A stretch of 64,000 nt of DNA, from positions 2,264,855 to 2,328,854 of the forward strand of contig LM994670.1 in NCBI GenBank assembly GCA_000753455.2. The letters are read 5' to 3'. This document shows, one piece after another, positions 28,006-36,170 of this stretch. The notes below the pieces were generated by a model. The model had not been told where the DNA came from. It was given only the letters and a program-made list of their open reading frames with translations, and did no database searches. This DNA is from Clostridium jeddahitimonense. GTDB taxonomy: Bacteria > Bacillota > Clostridia > Clostridiales > Clostridiaceae. Position 1 is the first letter of the stretch. Each line of letters begins with the position of its first letter. The position numbers and the translations under genes were made by a program.

Positions 28006-28336
28006 ATTTTCAACCTCCTTATAGCTCTAGTATTCCAATACCTTCTACCTAAAATTCAAAATTTTCTTCTATATTTAGTAACACTAATTTTACATAATCA
28101 TATATTATATTAAGTCTTTTAAATTCTACTTGCTAATAAAAATGATAATAATATGATTATTTATAAGTATTTCTCATAAATAGCAGACTTTATTTTAAAT
28201 AATTTTAATAGAAGGCTTATTTATGATAAAAAAGTAATTGTTATAAAATTATTATCGTAGTCAGTATTATCATAATAGTTTTTTCTCCTACTTTTTAATA
28301 TAGATTGTTATCCCCATTCTTTAATTCTAATAAAAA
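28006..28336. other. gene-free AT-rich gap
   Basis: About 330 bp of very AT-rich sequence with no reading frame behind a ribosome site and no strong hairpin. It presumably contains the promoter of the 89-aa gene; I cannot place it with confidence. Confidence 0.5.
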
Positions 28337-28337
28337 A

Positions 28338-28361
28338 TCTCCCTAATTTCATGTAGGGAGA
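28338..28361 (-). terminator. second terminator downstream of nfo
   Basis: Stem TCTCCCTA/TAGGGAGA (28338-28345, 28354-28361) followed on the minus strand by TTTTTTATT. It lies about 45 nt beyond the first nfo terminator. Confidence 0.75.
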
Positions 28362-28404
28362 CTTAATAAATGCAAGTAGAGATTATGATTAAAACAAAAA
28401 AATG

Positions 28405-28439
28405 TCCAGTTATTAGATAAAAAGACTCTAATAACTGGA
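28405..28439 (-). terminator. terminator of nfo
   Basis: A 13-bp perfect stem TCCAGTTATTAGA (28405-28417) / TCTAATAACTGGA (28427-28439), then CATTTTTTT on the minus strand. Confidence 0.88.
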
Positions 28440-28450
28440 TTATTTTTTAA

Positions 28451-29287
28451 TTAAACTTCTTCATAAATACTTCTTAATAATTCTATCTCTTTAGCATATC
28501 CATCTAATTCGTTTGGAGTTTCTAAAAAGAATGGTAGATGTCTTAACTTTGGATGATTTATTATCCTTTTCACTCCTTCAAGTCCAATAAATCCTTCCCC
28601 TATTTTCTCATGTCTATCTTTATGACTTTTAAAAGGATTTTTTGAGTCATTAAGATGTATTGCTTTTAACTTATCAAGTCCAATTATTCTATCAAACTCA
28701 TCTAAAACATTATCTAAATCATTTACTATATCATATCCTGCATCATAAACATGACAAGTGTCTAAACATACCCCCATATGATCTTTTAGCTCAACTCTAC
28801 TTATAATTTCGGCTATTTCTTCGAAGCTTCTTCCAACCTCTGTTCCTTTTCCAGCCATAGTCTCTAGAAGAATAGTTGTTGTTTGCTCTGGCTTGATAAC
28901 CTCATTTAATAGTTCTACTATATAGTTAATTCCAACTTCAGTACCTTGTTTAACATGACTTCCTGGATGAAAATTATATAAATTATTTGGTGTATACTCC
29001 ATTCTAATTAAATCATCTGCCATCATTTCTTTTGCAAATTTTCTTGTATTTTCATCAGCAGAGCAAGCATTTAACGTATATGGTGCATGAGCCAATAAAA
29101 CTCCAAAATTATTATCTTTAGCTAATTTTAAAAACGCATCAATATCTTTTTGATTTATATCTTTTGCTTTTCCACCTCTAGGATTACGAGTAAAGAACTG
29201 AAAGGTATTGGCTCCTATTTCCAAAGCTTCTTTACCCATATTTTCAAAACCTTTAGTTGTAGATAAATGACATCCTATTTTCAACAT
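28451..29287 (-). CDS. nfo: deoxyribonuclease IV (AP endonuclease)
   Basis: 278-aa trinuclear-zinc TIM-barrel enzyme that cuts DNA 5' of abasic sites in base-excision repair. Motifs: [16 protein letters not shown] at the start, the metal-ligand stretches [56 protein letters not shown] and FFLETPN. The length is normal. It is a single-gene unit with tandem terminators. Confidence 0.95.
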   Translation of the reverse strand: MLKIGCHLSTTKGFENMGKEALEIGANTFQFFTRNPRGGKAKDINQKDIDAFLKLAKDNNFGVLLAHAPYTLNACSADENTRKFAKEMMADDLIRMEYTPNNLYNFHPGSHVKQGTEVGINYIVELLNEVIKPEQTTTILLETMAGKGTEVGRSFEEIAEIISRVELKDHMGVCLDTCHVYDAGYDIVNDLDNVLDEFDRIIGLDKLKAIHLNDSKNPFKSHKDRHEKIGEGFIGLEGVKRIINHPKLRHLPFFLETPNELDGYAKEIELLRSIYEEV

Positions 29288-29483
29288 CTATTTTTCCTCC
29301 GTATTTAACTTTATATTAATTTATTTTAACTTCAATATTATTATTTTATCTCTTATACTATAATAGTATTATTTTAAAAGTTTGTAAATAATAATTATTA
29401 ATTAATAAAACATTCCTATTGCATTTAAAAAATATTTTCCTTATAATTTATTTAAACAATTTTAAAAATAGCGAGGATTAAAA

Positions 29484-29792
29484 ATGATTAAATCAATTAA
29501 TAATATATCTGCTTTAAAGCTAATAAATGAAGTCGATAATTTACTTATACTGGATGTAAGAAGATTTAGTGAATTCAAAAGCGGTAAGATTCCAAACTCT
29601 ATAAATATCCCTGTAGATGATCTTGAATTCGAACTAGATGAACTTAAGGAATTTAAAGAAAAACCTATATTAGTATATTGCAAAAGTGGTATAAGAAGCA
29701 CTGTGGCTTGCACTCTTCTTGAAGAAGAAGGTTTTTCAAATTTATATAATTTAAGAGGTGGAATCTTAGATTATACTGGAAATATAGAATAA
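29484..29792 (+). CDS. single-domain rhodanese-like protein
   Basis: 102-aa rhodanese domain with the active-site cysteine in the loop VYCKSGIRST and the preceding LDVRRFSEFKSGKIPNSINIP. Such single-domain proteins carry persulfide sulfur between donors and acceptors. No signal peptide, so cytoplasmic. The ATG follows GCGAGGA at 9 nt. It stands alone and ends at a strong terminator; the sulfur acceptor is unknown. Confidence 0.9.
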   Translation: MIKSINNISALKLINEVDNLLILDVRRFSEFKSGKIPNSINIPVDDLEFELDELKEFKEKPILVYCKSGIRSTVACTLLEEEGFSNLYNLRGGILDYTGNIE

Positions 29793-29798
29793 TAACTA

Positions 29799-29831
29799 AG
29801 AGGCAGTTCATTTTTCATTTGAACTGCCTCT
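29799..29831 (+). terminator. terminator of the rhodanese gene
   Basis: A 12-bp perfect stem AGAGGCAGTTCA (29799-29810) / TGAACTGCCTCT (29820-29831), then TTATATTTT. Confidence 0.85.
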
Positions 29832-29900
29832 AGTTATATTTTAGTGTTTTTTCATCTCTTAATAATATTATAATTAATTCGCAAAAAATTATTTAAGTTA

Positions 29901-30146
29901 TTATAATATTTTTTTCAAATTATCAGCTTTGTATTCTTTAATATTTCTTTCTTTACTTTCTGTAACAATTACTAAACTAACTAAGTTATCTTTGTAACTA
30001 AAAACACTTCCTTTTATTTTACTTCCAATTACATTTACTGATGTTCCCTTTTTTAACGGTTTAATTTTATCAGAACTACAAAACTCGCATCTTTCATTAG
30101 ATTCGAATACTCTTCTACATTCTAAACAGTAATTTAAAGTTTTCAT
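29901..30146 (-). CDS. small zinc-ribbon protein
   Basis: 81 aa, not recognised beyond its zinc ribbon: CLEC at residues 8-11 and CEFC at 20-23 form a four-cysteine knuckle. The rest is a small beta-rich domain (SVNVIGSKIKGSVFSYKDNLVSL) that may bind nucleic acid. The ATG is 6 nt after GGGGGAG. It appears to be a separate transcription unit from the genes upstream. Confidence 0.7.
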   Translation of the reverse strand: MKTLNYCLECRRVFESNERCEFCSSDKIKPLKKGTSVNVIGSKIKGSVFSYKDNLVSLVIVTESKERNIKEYKADNLKKIL

Positions 30147-30255
30147 CTACTCTCCCCCACATAAAATAATATTTATGATTAAATCACATATTAATTTATA
30201 TGAAGTTTTTTACAATTTTAAAACTAGTATTTTAACATATTTATTCGATATTCTT

Positions 30256-30666
30256 TTACTTAATAAGCTTTATAACATCATCATATGATTTTGGAATAGT
30301 AAAAATAATATTTTCATCTATTCTAAGTTTACATTCTGTTTTACTTTCTTGAATTTGATTTAAATATAAAGAATTTGATTTTATCTCTTTAAATTTCGTT
30401 GGAGCAATGCTTACATCAAAGTACTCACCCTTCATTCCTGTAATTTTAACAGTATTGCTATTTTCTCCACTTTTAACTTGTAAGCTAATAATATTATTAC
30501 CTTTAAGCATAACTTGTTCTGTTGGATAATATTCAATATCTATTGCTCCAGTTAAAGTTATAAATCCTCCACTTACCTTTTCTCTCCATAACATACTAAT
30601 ATTATATTCATTACATAAATCAGAAAGCAACTTTCCTAATTCATGTGTTGTTAACATACATTTCAT
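30256..30666 (-). CDS. uncharacterised protein, 136 aa
   Basis: Not recognised. No signal peptide or membrane segment. The middle (about 30-95) alternates hydrophobic and polar residues like a beta sheet domain (GGFITLTGAIDIEYYPTEQV). AAGGAG lies 11 nt before the ATG. It is the third gene of a unit with the BBE-like oxidoreductase and a helical 114-aa protein (gaps 21 and 12 nt), so it may work with that enzyme. Confidence 0.65.
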   Translation of the reverse strand: MKCMLTTHELGKLLSDLCNEYNISMLWREKVSGGFITLTGAIDIEYYPTEQVMLKGNNIISLQVKSGENSNTVKITGMKGEYFDVSIAPTKFKEIKSNSLYLNQIQESKTECKLRIDENIIFTIPKSYDDVIKLIK

Positions 30667-30687
30667 CTTAAATATCTCTCCTTAACT

Positions 30688-31032
30688 TTACCTAAAAATT
30701 TGTGGCTTTGAATTATGATTAATATAATTTACAGCTCTCATCTTAAATCTCTCTATTTCATTTAACTTATAAAAATGTAATAAATCTGAAATTAAGAATA
30801 ATGAATTCATTATTGAATATCTAAGGTTATTTATCTTATCTAATTCCATTCCGCCTGAAACAATCTCATCACTTTTAAATTTTAATTCTTCTATATCATT
30901 TAAAATTCTATTGAAATTATTAACTATTTTCTCACTGTTTTTTTCTTTTAAATCATCTGATATCAATTCATTTAAGTATGTAATTAATTCATTGTTTAAA
31001 GTTGAAAAGTGTTCATATGTATTTAACATCAT
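30688..31032 (-). CDS. uncharacterised helical protein, 114 aa
   Basis: Not recognised. The whole chain is predicted helical (YEHFSTLNNELITYLNELIS, FNRILNDIEELKFKSDEI, NSLFLISDLLHFYKLNEIERF), like a small helical bundle; no signal peptide. The ATG follows GAGGT. It begins 12 nt after the BBE-like gene and is followed by the 136-aa gene. Confidence 0.65.
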   Translation of the reverse strand: MMLNTYEHFSTLNNELITYLNELISDDLKEKNSEKIVNNFNRILNDIEELKFKSDEIVSGGMELDKINNLRYSIMNSLFLISDLLHFYKLNEIERFKMRAVNYINHNSKPQIFR

Positions 31033-31044
31033 ATATGTACCTCG

Positions 31045-32397
31045 CTAATCTATTATCCCTTGTTGAAATTTAAAAACATCTAGGGGATCATATTTACTTT
31101 TTATCTCCACTAATTTTGAAACATTTTCTCCAAAATACTCTTTCTTATAGTTTTCCAATTCTAATAATGGAAAGTTTATAAAAGACCCCTCTGTAATGCT
31201 TTTGATATAATTAAACTTTTCTAAAAACCATCTTCTATTTACAGGTGCATATTTTGCTTCTTCCCATACAGATTGAAATCCCATAATAAATTTTGCATCT
31301 CTATAATAAAAAGCTGTTTTTTCTTTCTTAACATCCATAACAGCTCCACCTAATCCATAAAATGTAATAGCTGTATAAATAGCACCTTCAGCTCTTGTTT
31401 CAATTAGATGGCTTAATTCTTCAATCTCACTTCTAGAGTACTCTTTATACACAAATCTTCCTGATGATTTATAGCTTTCATACTCTGGATGACTATCTTG
31501 TATTTTTCTATTAGCCTCTAAAACAGTACCATACTCCATTTTGATGAATGAATTTGATGATACTCTCTTTAAAGGTTCTAATATCTGATTTGCTTCTTTT
31601 TTATCTCCATATAATAAAGCTGTAAACTTTACGCCTCTTCCATTTTCTTGTGAATTATATATACTCATCTTTCCATTAAATCTTTTATCTAAATTCTTAT
31701 ACATATCTTGCCAAGCAGAAATTAAATTTATCGTCTCTTCAATATCACAACTATTAAAATCTCCATTAATCAATGTAGCCATTTGCATTTTATTAGGCAA
31801 CGCAAATTTCATAGATACAATGACTCCAAAATTTCCTCCGCCAGCTCCTCTACATGCCCAAAACAGGTCTGAGTTTTCTTTCTCACTAGCTATGATAACT
31901 TCTCCATCATAATTAACTAGTTCTAATTCTATTAAGGTATCACATGATAATCCAAATAACCTTGTGGAATATCCCCAACCACCTCCGAGAATTAATCCTG
32001 AAACACCTACTGTTGGACATCCACCTCCTGGAAAAGGATATCCTTGCTTTCCTAAAGCCTCATATATCTCTCTGTTCCTTACTCCCCCACCTAATTTAAC
32101 ATAATTTTTGTCTTCATCTATAAAAATACTATTAATTCTGCTAACATCAATTACAAACAAATCATTCCCTGTTGAAAACCCCTCATAATTATGACATCCT
32201 GATCTTATCCTAAATGGAACAGTATTTTTTCTAGCCCACTTAATTGCATTAGAAACATCTTCTTTATCATTACAATAATTAATAATTAAAGGATATTTTT
32301 CTATAGCTCTATTCCAACACTTCCTACTTTCTTCATATTCAAAATTATCTTTTGTGATAACTTCTCCTGTTAGCATAGAATAATCATAGTTATACAT
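31045..32397 (-). CDS. BBE-like FAD-linked oxidase
   Basis: 450-aa FAD-binding PCMH-fold oxidoreductase with a C-terminal berberine-bridge segment (YAPVNRRWFLEKFNYIKSI and FKFQQGI at the end). H69 in RSGCHNYEG and C127 in GGGCPTVGVSG match the two residues that link FAD covalently in bicovalent family members, so bicovalent flavin is expected. Characterised relatives oxidise sugars or alkaloids with oxygen, so the enzyme in a probable strict anaerobe is notable; here the acceptor may differ. The ATG follows GAGGTG. It heads a three-gene unit with two unknown small proteins. The substrate is unknown. Confidence 0.88.
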   Translation of the reverse strand: MYNYDYSMLTGEVITKDNFEYEESRKCWNRAIEKYPLIINYCNDKEDVSNAIKWARKNTVPFRIRSGCHNYEGFSTGNDLFVIDVSRINSIFIDEDKNYVKLGGGVRNREIYEALGKQGYPFPGGGCPTVGVSGLILGGGWGYSTRLFGLSCDTLIELELVNYDGEVIIASEKENSDLFWACRGAGGGNFGVIVSMKFALPNKMQMATLINGDFNSCDIEETINLISAWQDMYKNLDKRFNGKMSIYNSQENGRGVKFTALLYGDKKEANQILEPLKRVSSNSFIKMEYGTVLEANRKIQDSHPEYESYKSSGRFVYKEYSRSEIEELSHLIETRAEGAIYTAITFYGLGGAVMDVKKEKTAFYYRDAKFIMGFQSVWEEAKYAPVNRRWFLEKFNYIKSITEGSFINFPLLELENYKKEYFGENVSKLVEIKSKYDPLDVFKFQQGIID

Positions 32398-32528
32398 TTA
32401 ATCACCTCATTTTCCTATAAAATATTCTTTTACATATATAATAATATATTTATTCACTTTTTTATAGTATAAAACAATTATAATTTATTAATAATAATTA
32501 TAAATCTAGAGTTAGAGGAGCGTTTTAT

Positions 32529-32708
32529 ATGTCTAAAATGAAAAGTATAAAAGATCTTACAAATGTACAACTAAAATCTTGTACAAGTCATGCTAAACCT
32601 TCTAAAGAGCCTAATGATGGTTATTTCATTGAAAAAGATCCAAATGATAGCTTTTCTTCAGAAGGTACAGTACGCTATGGTGAAGAGCAAGATGTAGATG
32701 ATTTATAA
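32529..32708 (+). CDS. small hydrophilic protein, 59 aa
   Basis: Too short for routine calling. ATG at 32529 is 8 nt after GAGGAG. The product starts MSKMKSIKDLTNVQLKSCTS and ends in an acidic tail (GEEQDVDDL). It contains one Cys, no membrane segment and no signal peptide. It ends before a strong terminator, so it is probably a real gene. The function is unknown. Confidence 0.65.
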   Translation: MSKMKSIKDLTNVQLKSCTSHAKPSKEPNDGYFIEKDPNDSFSSEGTVRYGEEQDVDDL

Positions 32709-32730
32709 TTTTTTTATAAGTTAACAATAA

Positions 32731-32785
32731 AAAATGCTAAAGAAACAAATAGATTTTGTACTTATCTATTTTTCTTTAGCATTTT
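32731..32785. terminator. bidirectional terminator
   Basis: Outer 15-bp stem AAAATGCTAAAGAAA (32731-32745) / TTTCTTTAGCATTTT (32771-32785) with an inner AATAGAT/ATCTATT stem. It lies between convergent genes. Confidence 0.85.
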
Positions 32786-32802
32786 CTATTTATAGAATTA
32801 AT

Positions 32803-33177
32803 TTACTTATTAACTTTTGATATTTGTATTTTTTTTGCTACTACTTGCGGAGGAATTGACTTAGTCATTGCCTTATCAAGCTTAGCAAATATTAAATCCC
32901 CTACACAAACTTCTTCATGTTTTTCTTCATTTCCACACTTAGAGACTATTATTTCAGTATCTTTTGTAACTATCAAAACTAATTCCTCTTCATATACTGA
33001 ACATCCTTTGACATATCCCTTAGCCTTAACTCTAACGCTATTATCTTTATCATCTTTTGTAATTTCTAAAACTTTCCCCATAAAAATAGGTGATTTTTCT
33101 TTATTACTTGCAAAAGTAGGTATTGATAATGATAGTATACATAATAATGTGATTAGTAAAGTTCTTTTAAATTTCAT
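32803..33177 (-). CDS. secreted protein, DUF3221-like
   Basis: 124 aa with a Sec signal peptide (residues 1-24: KRTLLITLLCILSLSIP then a likely cut after TFA). The mature part is a small beta-rich domain with a glycine near VKGCS and three Cys (C59, C81, C91 approximately); the ending DKAMTKSIPPQVVAKKI resembles DUF3221 proteins. It has no known enzymatic motif. Its ATG follows GGAG. It is flanked by terminators, so it is a single-gene unit. Confidence 0.7.
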   Translation of the reverse strand: MKFKRTLLITLLCILSLSIPTFASNKEKSPIFMGKVLEITKDDKDNSVRVKAKGYVKGCSVYEEELVLIVTKDTEIIVSKCGNEEKHEEVCVGDLIFAKLDKAMTKSIPPQVVAKKIQISKVNK

Positions 33178-33265
33178 TTTTATTTCTCCTTTGTAAAATT
33201 TATTATACTATACTACTATTTTTCCTAAAAATCCTATTAATATTCCTATGCATTTTATTCCTTAA

Positions 33266-33295
33266 ACAAAAAAAGAGACAGGAGTTCCTATCTCT
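33266..33295 (-). terminator. terminator of queT
   Basis: A 10-bp stem (33274-33283 with 33286-33295, one wobble) followed on the minus strand by TTTTTTTG. Confidence 0.8.
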
Positions 33296-33321
33296 CTTCT
33301 TTTATATTAAGTTTACATATC

Positions 33322-33831
33322 TTAAGCTAATCCAATTCTTTGAAAATACTTTCCATACTTTTTAGCAAATAGTCTACCTAAAGGTACCCCTATTACCGTT
33401 ACCACTACAAACTCACCTAAAGCTACCTGAATCATAGTTATAAACATTGGTACATTTATAGTTACATGAAGCATCCATCCAATTATCACTCCATTAAATA
33501 CTGTTGGCCAAATTGATGCGACTAATAATGAAGCTTTAATATTCTTTATAGTGTTTCTAGTCCAATACATAGCAACACAACTCATAAATGTTGCTAATGA
33601 CCCAAATACTATATCCATTATTCCAAATCCACCTAACATATTAGACATTAAACATCCTAAAGTTAATCCTATGATGTATAAAGGATCTACAAAAGCTAAT
33701 AATACCATTATTTCAGACAATCTAAATTGCACCGGGCCAAAGCTTATTGGAGCTAAAATTAATGTTAATACAGTGTAGATTGCAGCAATAACTCCTGTTA
33801 CTACTATTCTTTTAGTTAAATTTTGATTCAT
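33322..33831 (-). CDS. queT: queuosine-precursor transporter QueT
   Basis: 169-aa substrate-binding (S) component of an ECF-type importer, taking up a queuosine precursor such as preQ1. About six membrane segments; conserved stretches GPVQFRLSEIMVLLAF and LGCLMSNMLGGFGIMDIVFGS are typical of QueT. The riboswitch upstream binds preQ1, which agrees with the assignment. The ECF energy module must be encoded elsewhere. Confidence 0.93.
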   Translation of the reverse strand: MNQNLTKRIVVTGVIAAIYTVLTLILAPISFGPVQFRLSEIMVLLAFVDPLYIIGLTLGCLMSNMLGGFGIMDIVFGSLATFMSCVAMYWTRNTIKNIKASLLVASIWPTVFNGVIIGWMLHVTINVPMFITMIQVALGEFVVVTVIGVPLGRLFAKKYGKYFQRIGLA

Positions 33832-33886
33832 ATTTTATTTCCCCCTATTTTTTAAAATAGAGCCTCTCACTTGAAAATAAATAAAA

Positions 33887-34017
33887 GCTATGGATAATAA
33901 TATCCATAGCCTCAGGTATATCAAGCATAAGTAAAATAAACAATGTATAAAACAAATCTTTATACATCTTATTCAACCTAGTTTTATTTATAGACAGGAG
34001 GCTTTCGAACTGTCTCT
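33887..34017 (-). ncRNA. preQ1-I riboswitch with terminator
   Basis: Aptamer at 33977-34017 on the minus strand: AGAGACAG stem, loop TTCGAAAGCCTCC, closing CTGTCT, then the A-rich tail ATAAATAAAACTAGG that pairs back into the loop (H-type pseudoknot). Downstream is a terminator, stem GCTATGGATA (33887-33896) / TATCCATAGC (33901-33910) then TTTTATTT. Ligand binding is expected to favour termination and so shut off queT. Confidence 0.85.
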
Positions 34018-34036
34018 AATTAAATTTTCATTATAC

Positions 34037-34065
34037 ATTATAATTTAATATCCAATTAAAAGCAA
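34037..34065 (-). promoter_or_regulatory. promoter of preQ1/queT
   Basis: TTGCTT (34060-34065), 17 nt, TATAAT (34037-34042) on the minus strand, ending about 20 nt before the aptamer. Confidence 0.65.
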
Positions 34066-34145
34066 GCAGTATAAATAAATTAAATATATTTTTATATTTT
34101 ATGAATATTTTCCCACTATACGGTAATATTATATAAAGAATATAA

Positions 34146-34220
34146 GGCTTGTTGGTCAAGAGGTAAAGACATCACCCTCTCACGGTGAAATCAGGGGTTC
34201 GATCCCCCTACAGGTCACCA
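34146..34220 (+). tRNA. tRNA-Glu (anticodon CTC)
   Basis: 75 nt ending in encoded CCA. Acceptor stem GGCTTGT/ACAGGTC (with wobbles), anticodon stem TCACC/GGTGA with loop CTCTCAC giving anticodon CTC, and T arm AGGGG-TTCGATC-CCCCT. It reads GAG codons. It stands alone, outside any tRNA cluster, and is followed by a 20-bp terminator. Confidence 0.95.
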
Positions 34221-34253
34221 TTTTATAAACTAAAAACTTTCGTATATAAAAAC

Positions 34254-34298
34254 AAACAAATCTGCATTAAAACAAGATGTTTTAATGCAGATTTGTTT
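34254..34298. terminator. bidirectional terminator
   Basis: A perfect 20-bp stem (34254-34273 with 34279-34298), loop AAGAT, A-run and T-run on its sides. It ends the tRNA (+) and the GGDEF/HD-GYP gene (-), reaching the stop codon of the latter. Confidence 0.92.
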
Positions 34299-35983
34299 TA
34301 TAAAAATGCGGCATTGCTTTCTATTACTTCAATAAAGGCTTTTGCTATTTCTGGATCAAACTGTGCACCGCTACACTTTCTTAACTCTTCAATACCTTCT
34401 TCATAAGATTTTCTTCTATTATAAGGTCTATTAGAAGTCATAGCATCAAAACTATCTACAACAGTAAGCACTCTTGCTAAGTAAGGAATTTCTTCACCAC
34501 TTAACCCATTAGGATATCCCTTTCCATCATATCTTTCATGATGGTGTTTTATAAGTGGAATTACATCCTTAAGTGATTCAACAGATTTTATAATCTCTAC
34601 ACCATTATCAGGATGTTGTTTTAACTCTTCCCACTCCTCTTTCTCTAACTTCATTCTCTTAACTAATATTTCCTTAGATATATTTATCTTTCCAATATCA
34701 TGCATATATGCACCATAAATTAAATTGCTTTTATCTATTTCAGAAAGCTTAAGCTTATCAGCTAAAAGCCTACTATAAATAACCACTCTTTCAACATGAC
34801 TATATGTATATCTATCCTTAGCATTTATTATACTAATTAATGTTTTTATTGAGGTTACTAGTTCAATATCCTTATCATCAATATTTTTCTTTAAATCATC
34901 TAGTATTGATGTATATGTTTCTACTCTGTTCTTATTAAAAAATTTAGCCCTATATAATGCATCATCTGCACTTTTAATAAGTTCAAGCTCATCCTTTGCT
35001 TTATCAGGAAAAACAGAAATTCCTATTGAAGCTGTAATCTTTCCCTTTGGCTGATTCTCCTCACCATCAAAATAGGTCTCCTCTACATTGGCTCTTATTC
35101 TTTCTGCTATTTCTAAAGTTTCTTTCTCAGTAGTATTTTCTAAAATAACAGCAAATTCCTCCCCACCATATCTAGCAACAACATCCTTTTCTCTAACTGA
35201 TTTTGTTACAATTTCAGCTAACTCCCTAAGTATATTATCACCTTTTTGATGACCGTATAAATCATTGTAATGCTTAAAATAATCTATATCTATAAAAATC
35301 ATGGATACAGGTTTATTTTCCTTTCTCCCGATTTCAACTTTCTCTTTTAATTTATCTTGAAAATATCTATGATTATATACATTAGTAAGTCCATCAAAAT
35401 TAACCTTGTCTTCAAGCCTTTTAATATGCTCACCTTCAATTTTAACATAAAACCCCAAAGGCCATGCTGTTAATATAAAAATACCTGCTAAAATTAAATC
35501 ATTTTCAAAATATATATTTACCTCTACTGATGGCATCATAAATAAATCCATCGCCAACATAATTACTGATGATATAACAGATGTAACTAATCCATGCTTC
35601 ATTCCATATTGAATAGTTGTAGTTATTATAATAAATAAATATAAAAATTTATAACTACTCTCATTCGCACCTGATATATATATAATTACAGAAAATAGCA
35701 CTATAAATAAAAAAGTTTCTCCTTTATTTATAATATTATTATATTTAATACTTAACTTATCTTTTGTGGAAAACGTCCAGATAAAATATATAAATAACAA
35801 TATTAACAGTGGTAATAGTATTGCTATCATTTCATAATATAAAAAGCTACTTCCTATTTCATTAACACTTCCGGTAAAAAAATATTTAAATAAAATTATT
35901 CCTGTGAATAATAGCGATGCTAATTTTACAGTTGATACTATATCTCCAATCTGCTTTTGTTTATCTATATGTACGTCCCTCAT
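34298..35983 (-). CDS. membrane GGDEF and HD-GYP c-di-GMP protein
   Basis: 561 aa with about six N-terminal membrane segments (20-180), a GGDEF domain with intact GGEEF (273-277) and an inhibitory RxxD site (264-267) five residues before it, and an HD-GYP domain with H428-D429, HHERYDGKGYP (480-491) and the downstream ligands. Both the cyclase (GTP to c-di-GMP) and the phosphodiesterase (c-di-GMP breakdown) look competent; which dominates is not clear. It follows the agr locus on the same strand after a hairpin, so read-through from agr is possible. The sensor part is not a known domain. Confidence 0.9.
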   Translation of the reverse strand: MRDVHIDKQKQIGDIVSTVKLASLLFTGIILFKYFFTGSVNEIGSSFLYYEMIAILLPLLILLFIYFIWTFSTKDKLSIKYNNIINKGETFLFIVLFSVIIYISGANESSYKFLYLFIIITTTIQYGMKHGLVTSVISSVIMLAMDLFMMPSVEVNIYFENDLILAGIFILTAWPLGFYVKIEGEHIKRLEDKVNFDGLTNVYNHRYFQDKLKEKVEIGRKENKPVSMIFIDIDYFKHYNDLYGHQKGDNILRELAEIVTKSVREKDVVARYGGEEFAVILENTTEKETLEIAERIRANVEETYFDGEENQPKGKITASIGISVFPDKAKDELELIKSADDALYRAKFFNKNRVETYTSILDDLKKNIDDKDIELVTSIKTLISIINAKDRYTYSHVERVVIYSRLLADKLKLSEIDKSNLIYGAYMHDIGKINISKEILVKRMKLEKEEWEELKQHPDNGVEIIKSVESLKDVIPLIKHHHERYDGKGYPNGLSGEEIPYLARVLTVVDSFDAMTSNRPYNRRKSYEEGIEELRKCSGAQFDPEIAKAFIEVIESNAAFL

Positions 35984-36010
35984 ATGTGTCCCCTTATTAT
36001 AATATTTTCA

Positions 36011-36029
36011 AGACCGGCATAGCCGGTCT
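36011..36029 (-). terminator. hairpin between agrD and GGDEF/HD-GYP gene
   Basis: A perfect 8-bp GC-rich stem AGACCGGC (36011-36018) / GCCGGTCT (36022-36029), loop ATA. The minus-strand tract after it (TTGAAAATATT) is poor in T, so read-through is likely. Confidence 0.55.
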
Positions 36030-36039
36030 CACTAATATA

Positions 36040-36165
36040 CTACTCATCTCTTAAACATTTTGGTTCCTCTGGTTGATAATATCCCCAAAAACAAGCAGAT
36101 GTAGCCACTAAAGATGCAAATAAAGTAGCAATAGTTGCTACTAACATCATAACCTTCTTTTTCAT
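36040..36165 (-). CDS. agrD: AgrD cyclic-lactone autoinducer precursor
   Basis: 41-aa signal-peptide precursor, too short for usual gene calling. ATG at 36165 follows GGGGGTGAG. It has the AgrD layout: N-terminal amphipathic helix (MKKKVMMLVATIATLFASLV), the ring region ATSACFWGYY, and the charged tail QPEEPKCLRDE. The tail QPEEPK.LRDE and the preceding ATSAC match C. perfringens AgrD closely (there the ring is CLWFT). By analogy AgrB would make a five-residue thiolactone ring C25-F-W-G-Y29; the exact N-terminal end is not determined. C37 in the tail is an extra cysteine. It begins 5 nt after the stop of agrB. Confidence 0.92.
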   Translation of the reverse strand: MKKKVMMLVATIATLFASLVATSACFWGYYQPEEPKCLRDE

Positions 36166-36170
36166 TTTTC

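Noticed and set aside
34146-34220. Link between the preQ1 riboswitch and the adjacent tRNA
   Set aside because: Queuosine modifies tRNAs with GUN anticodons; the CTC anticodon of this tRNA is not a target.
34185-34406. A 73-codon plus-strand reading frame
   Set aside because: It begins within the tRNA-Glu gene and runs through the terminator into the GGDEF/HD-GYP gene.
36011-36029. Strong terminator after agrD
   Set aside because: The GC-rich hairpin is clear but the following tract has too few T, so full termination is not claimed.
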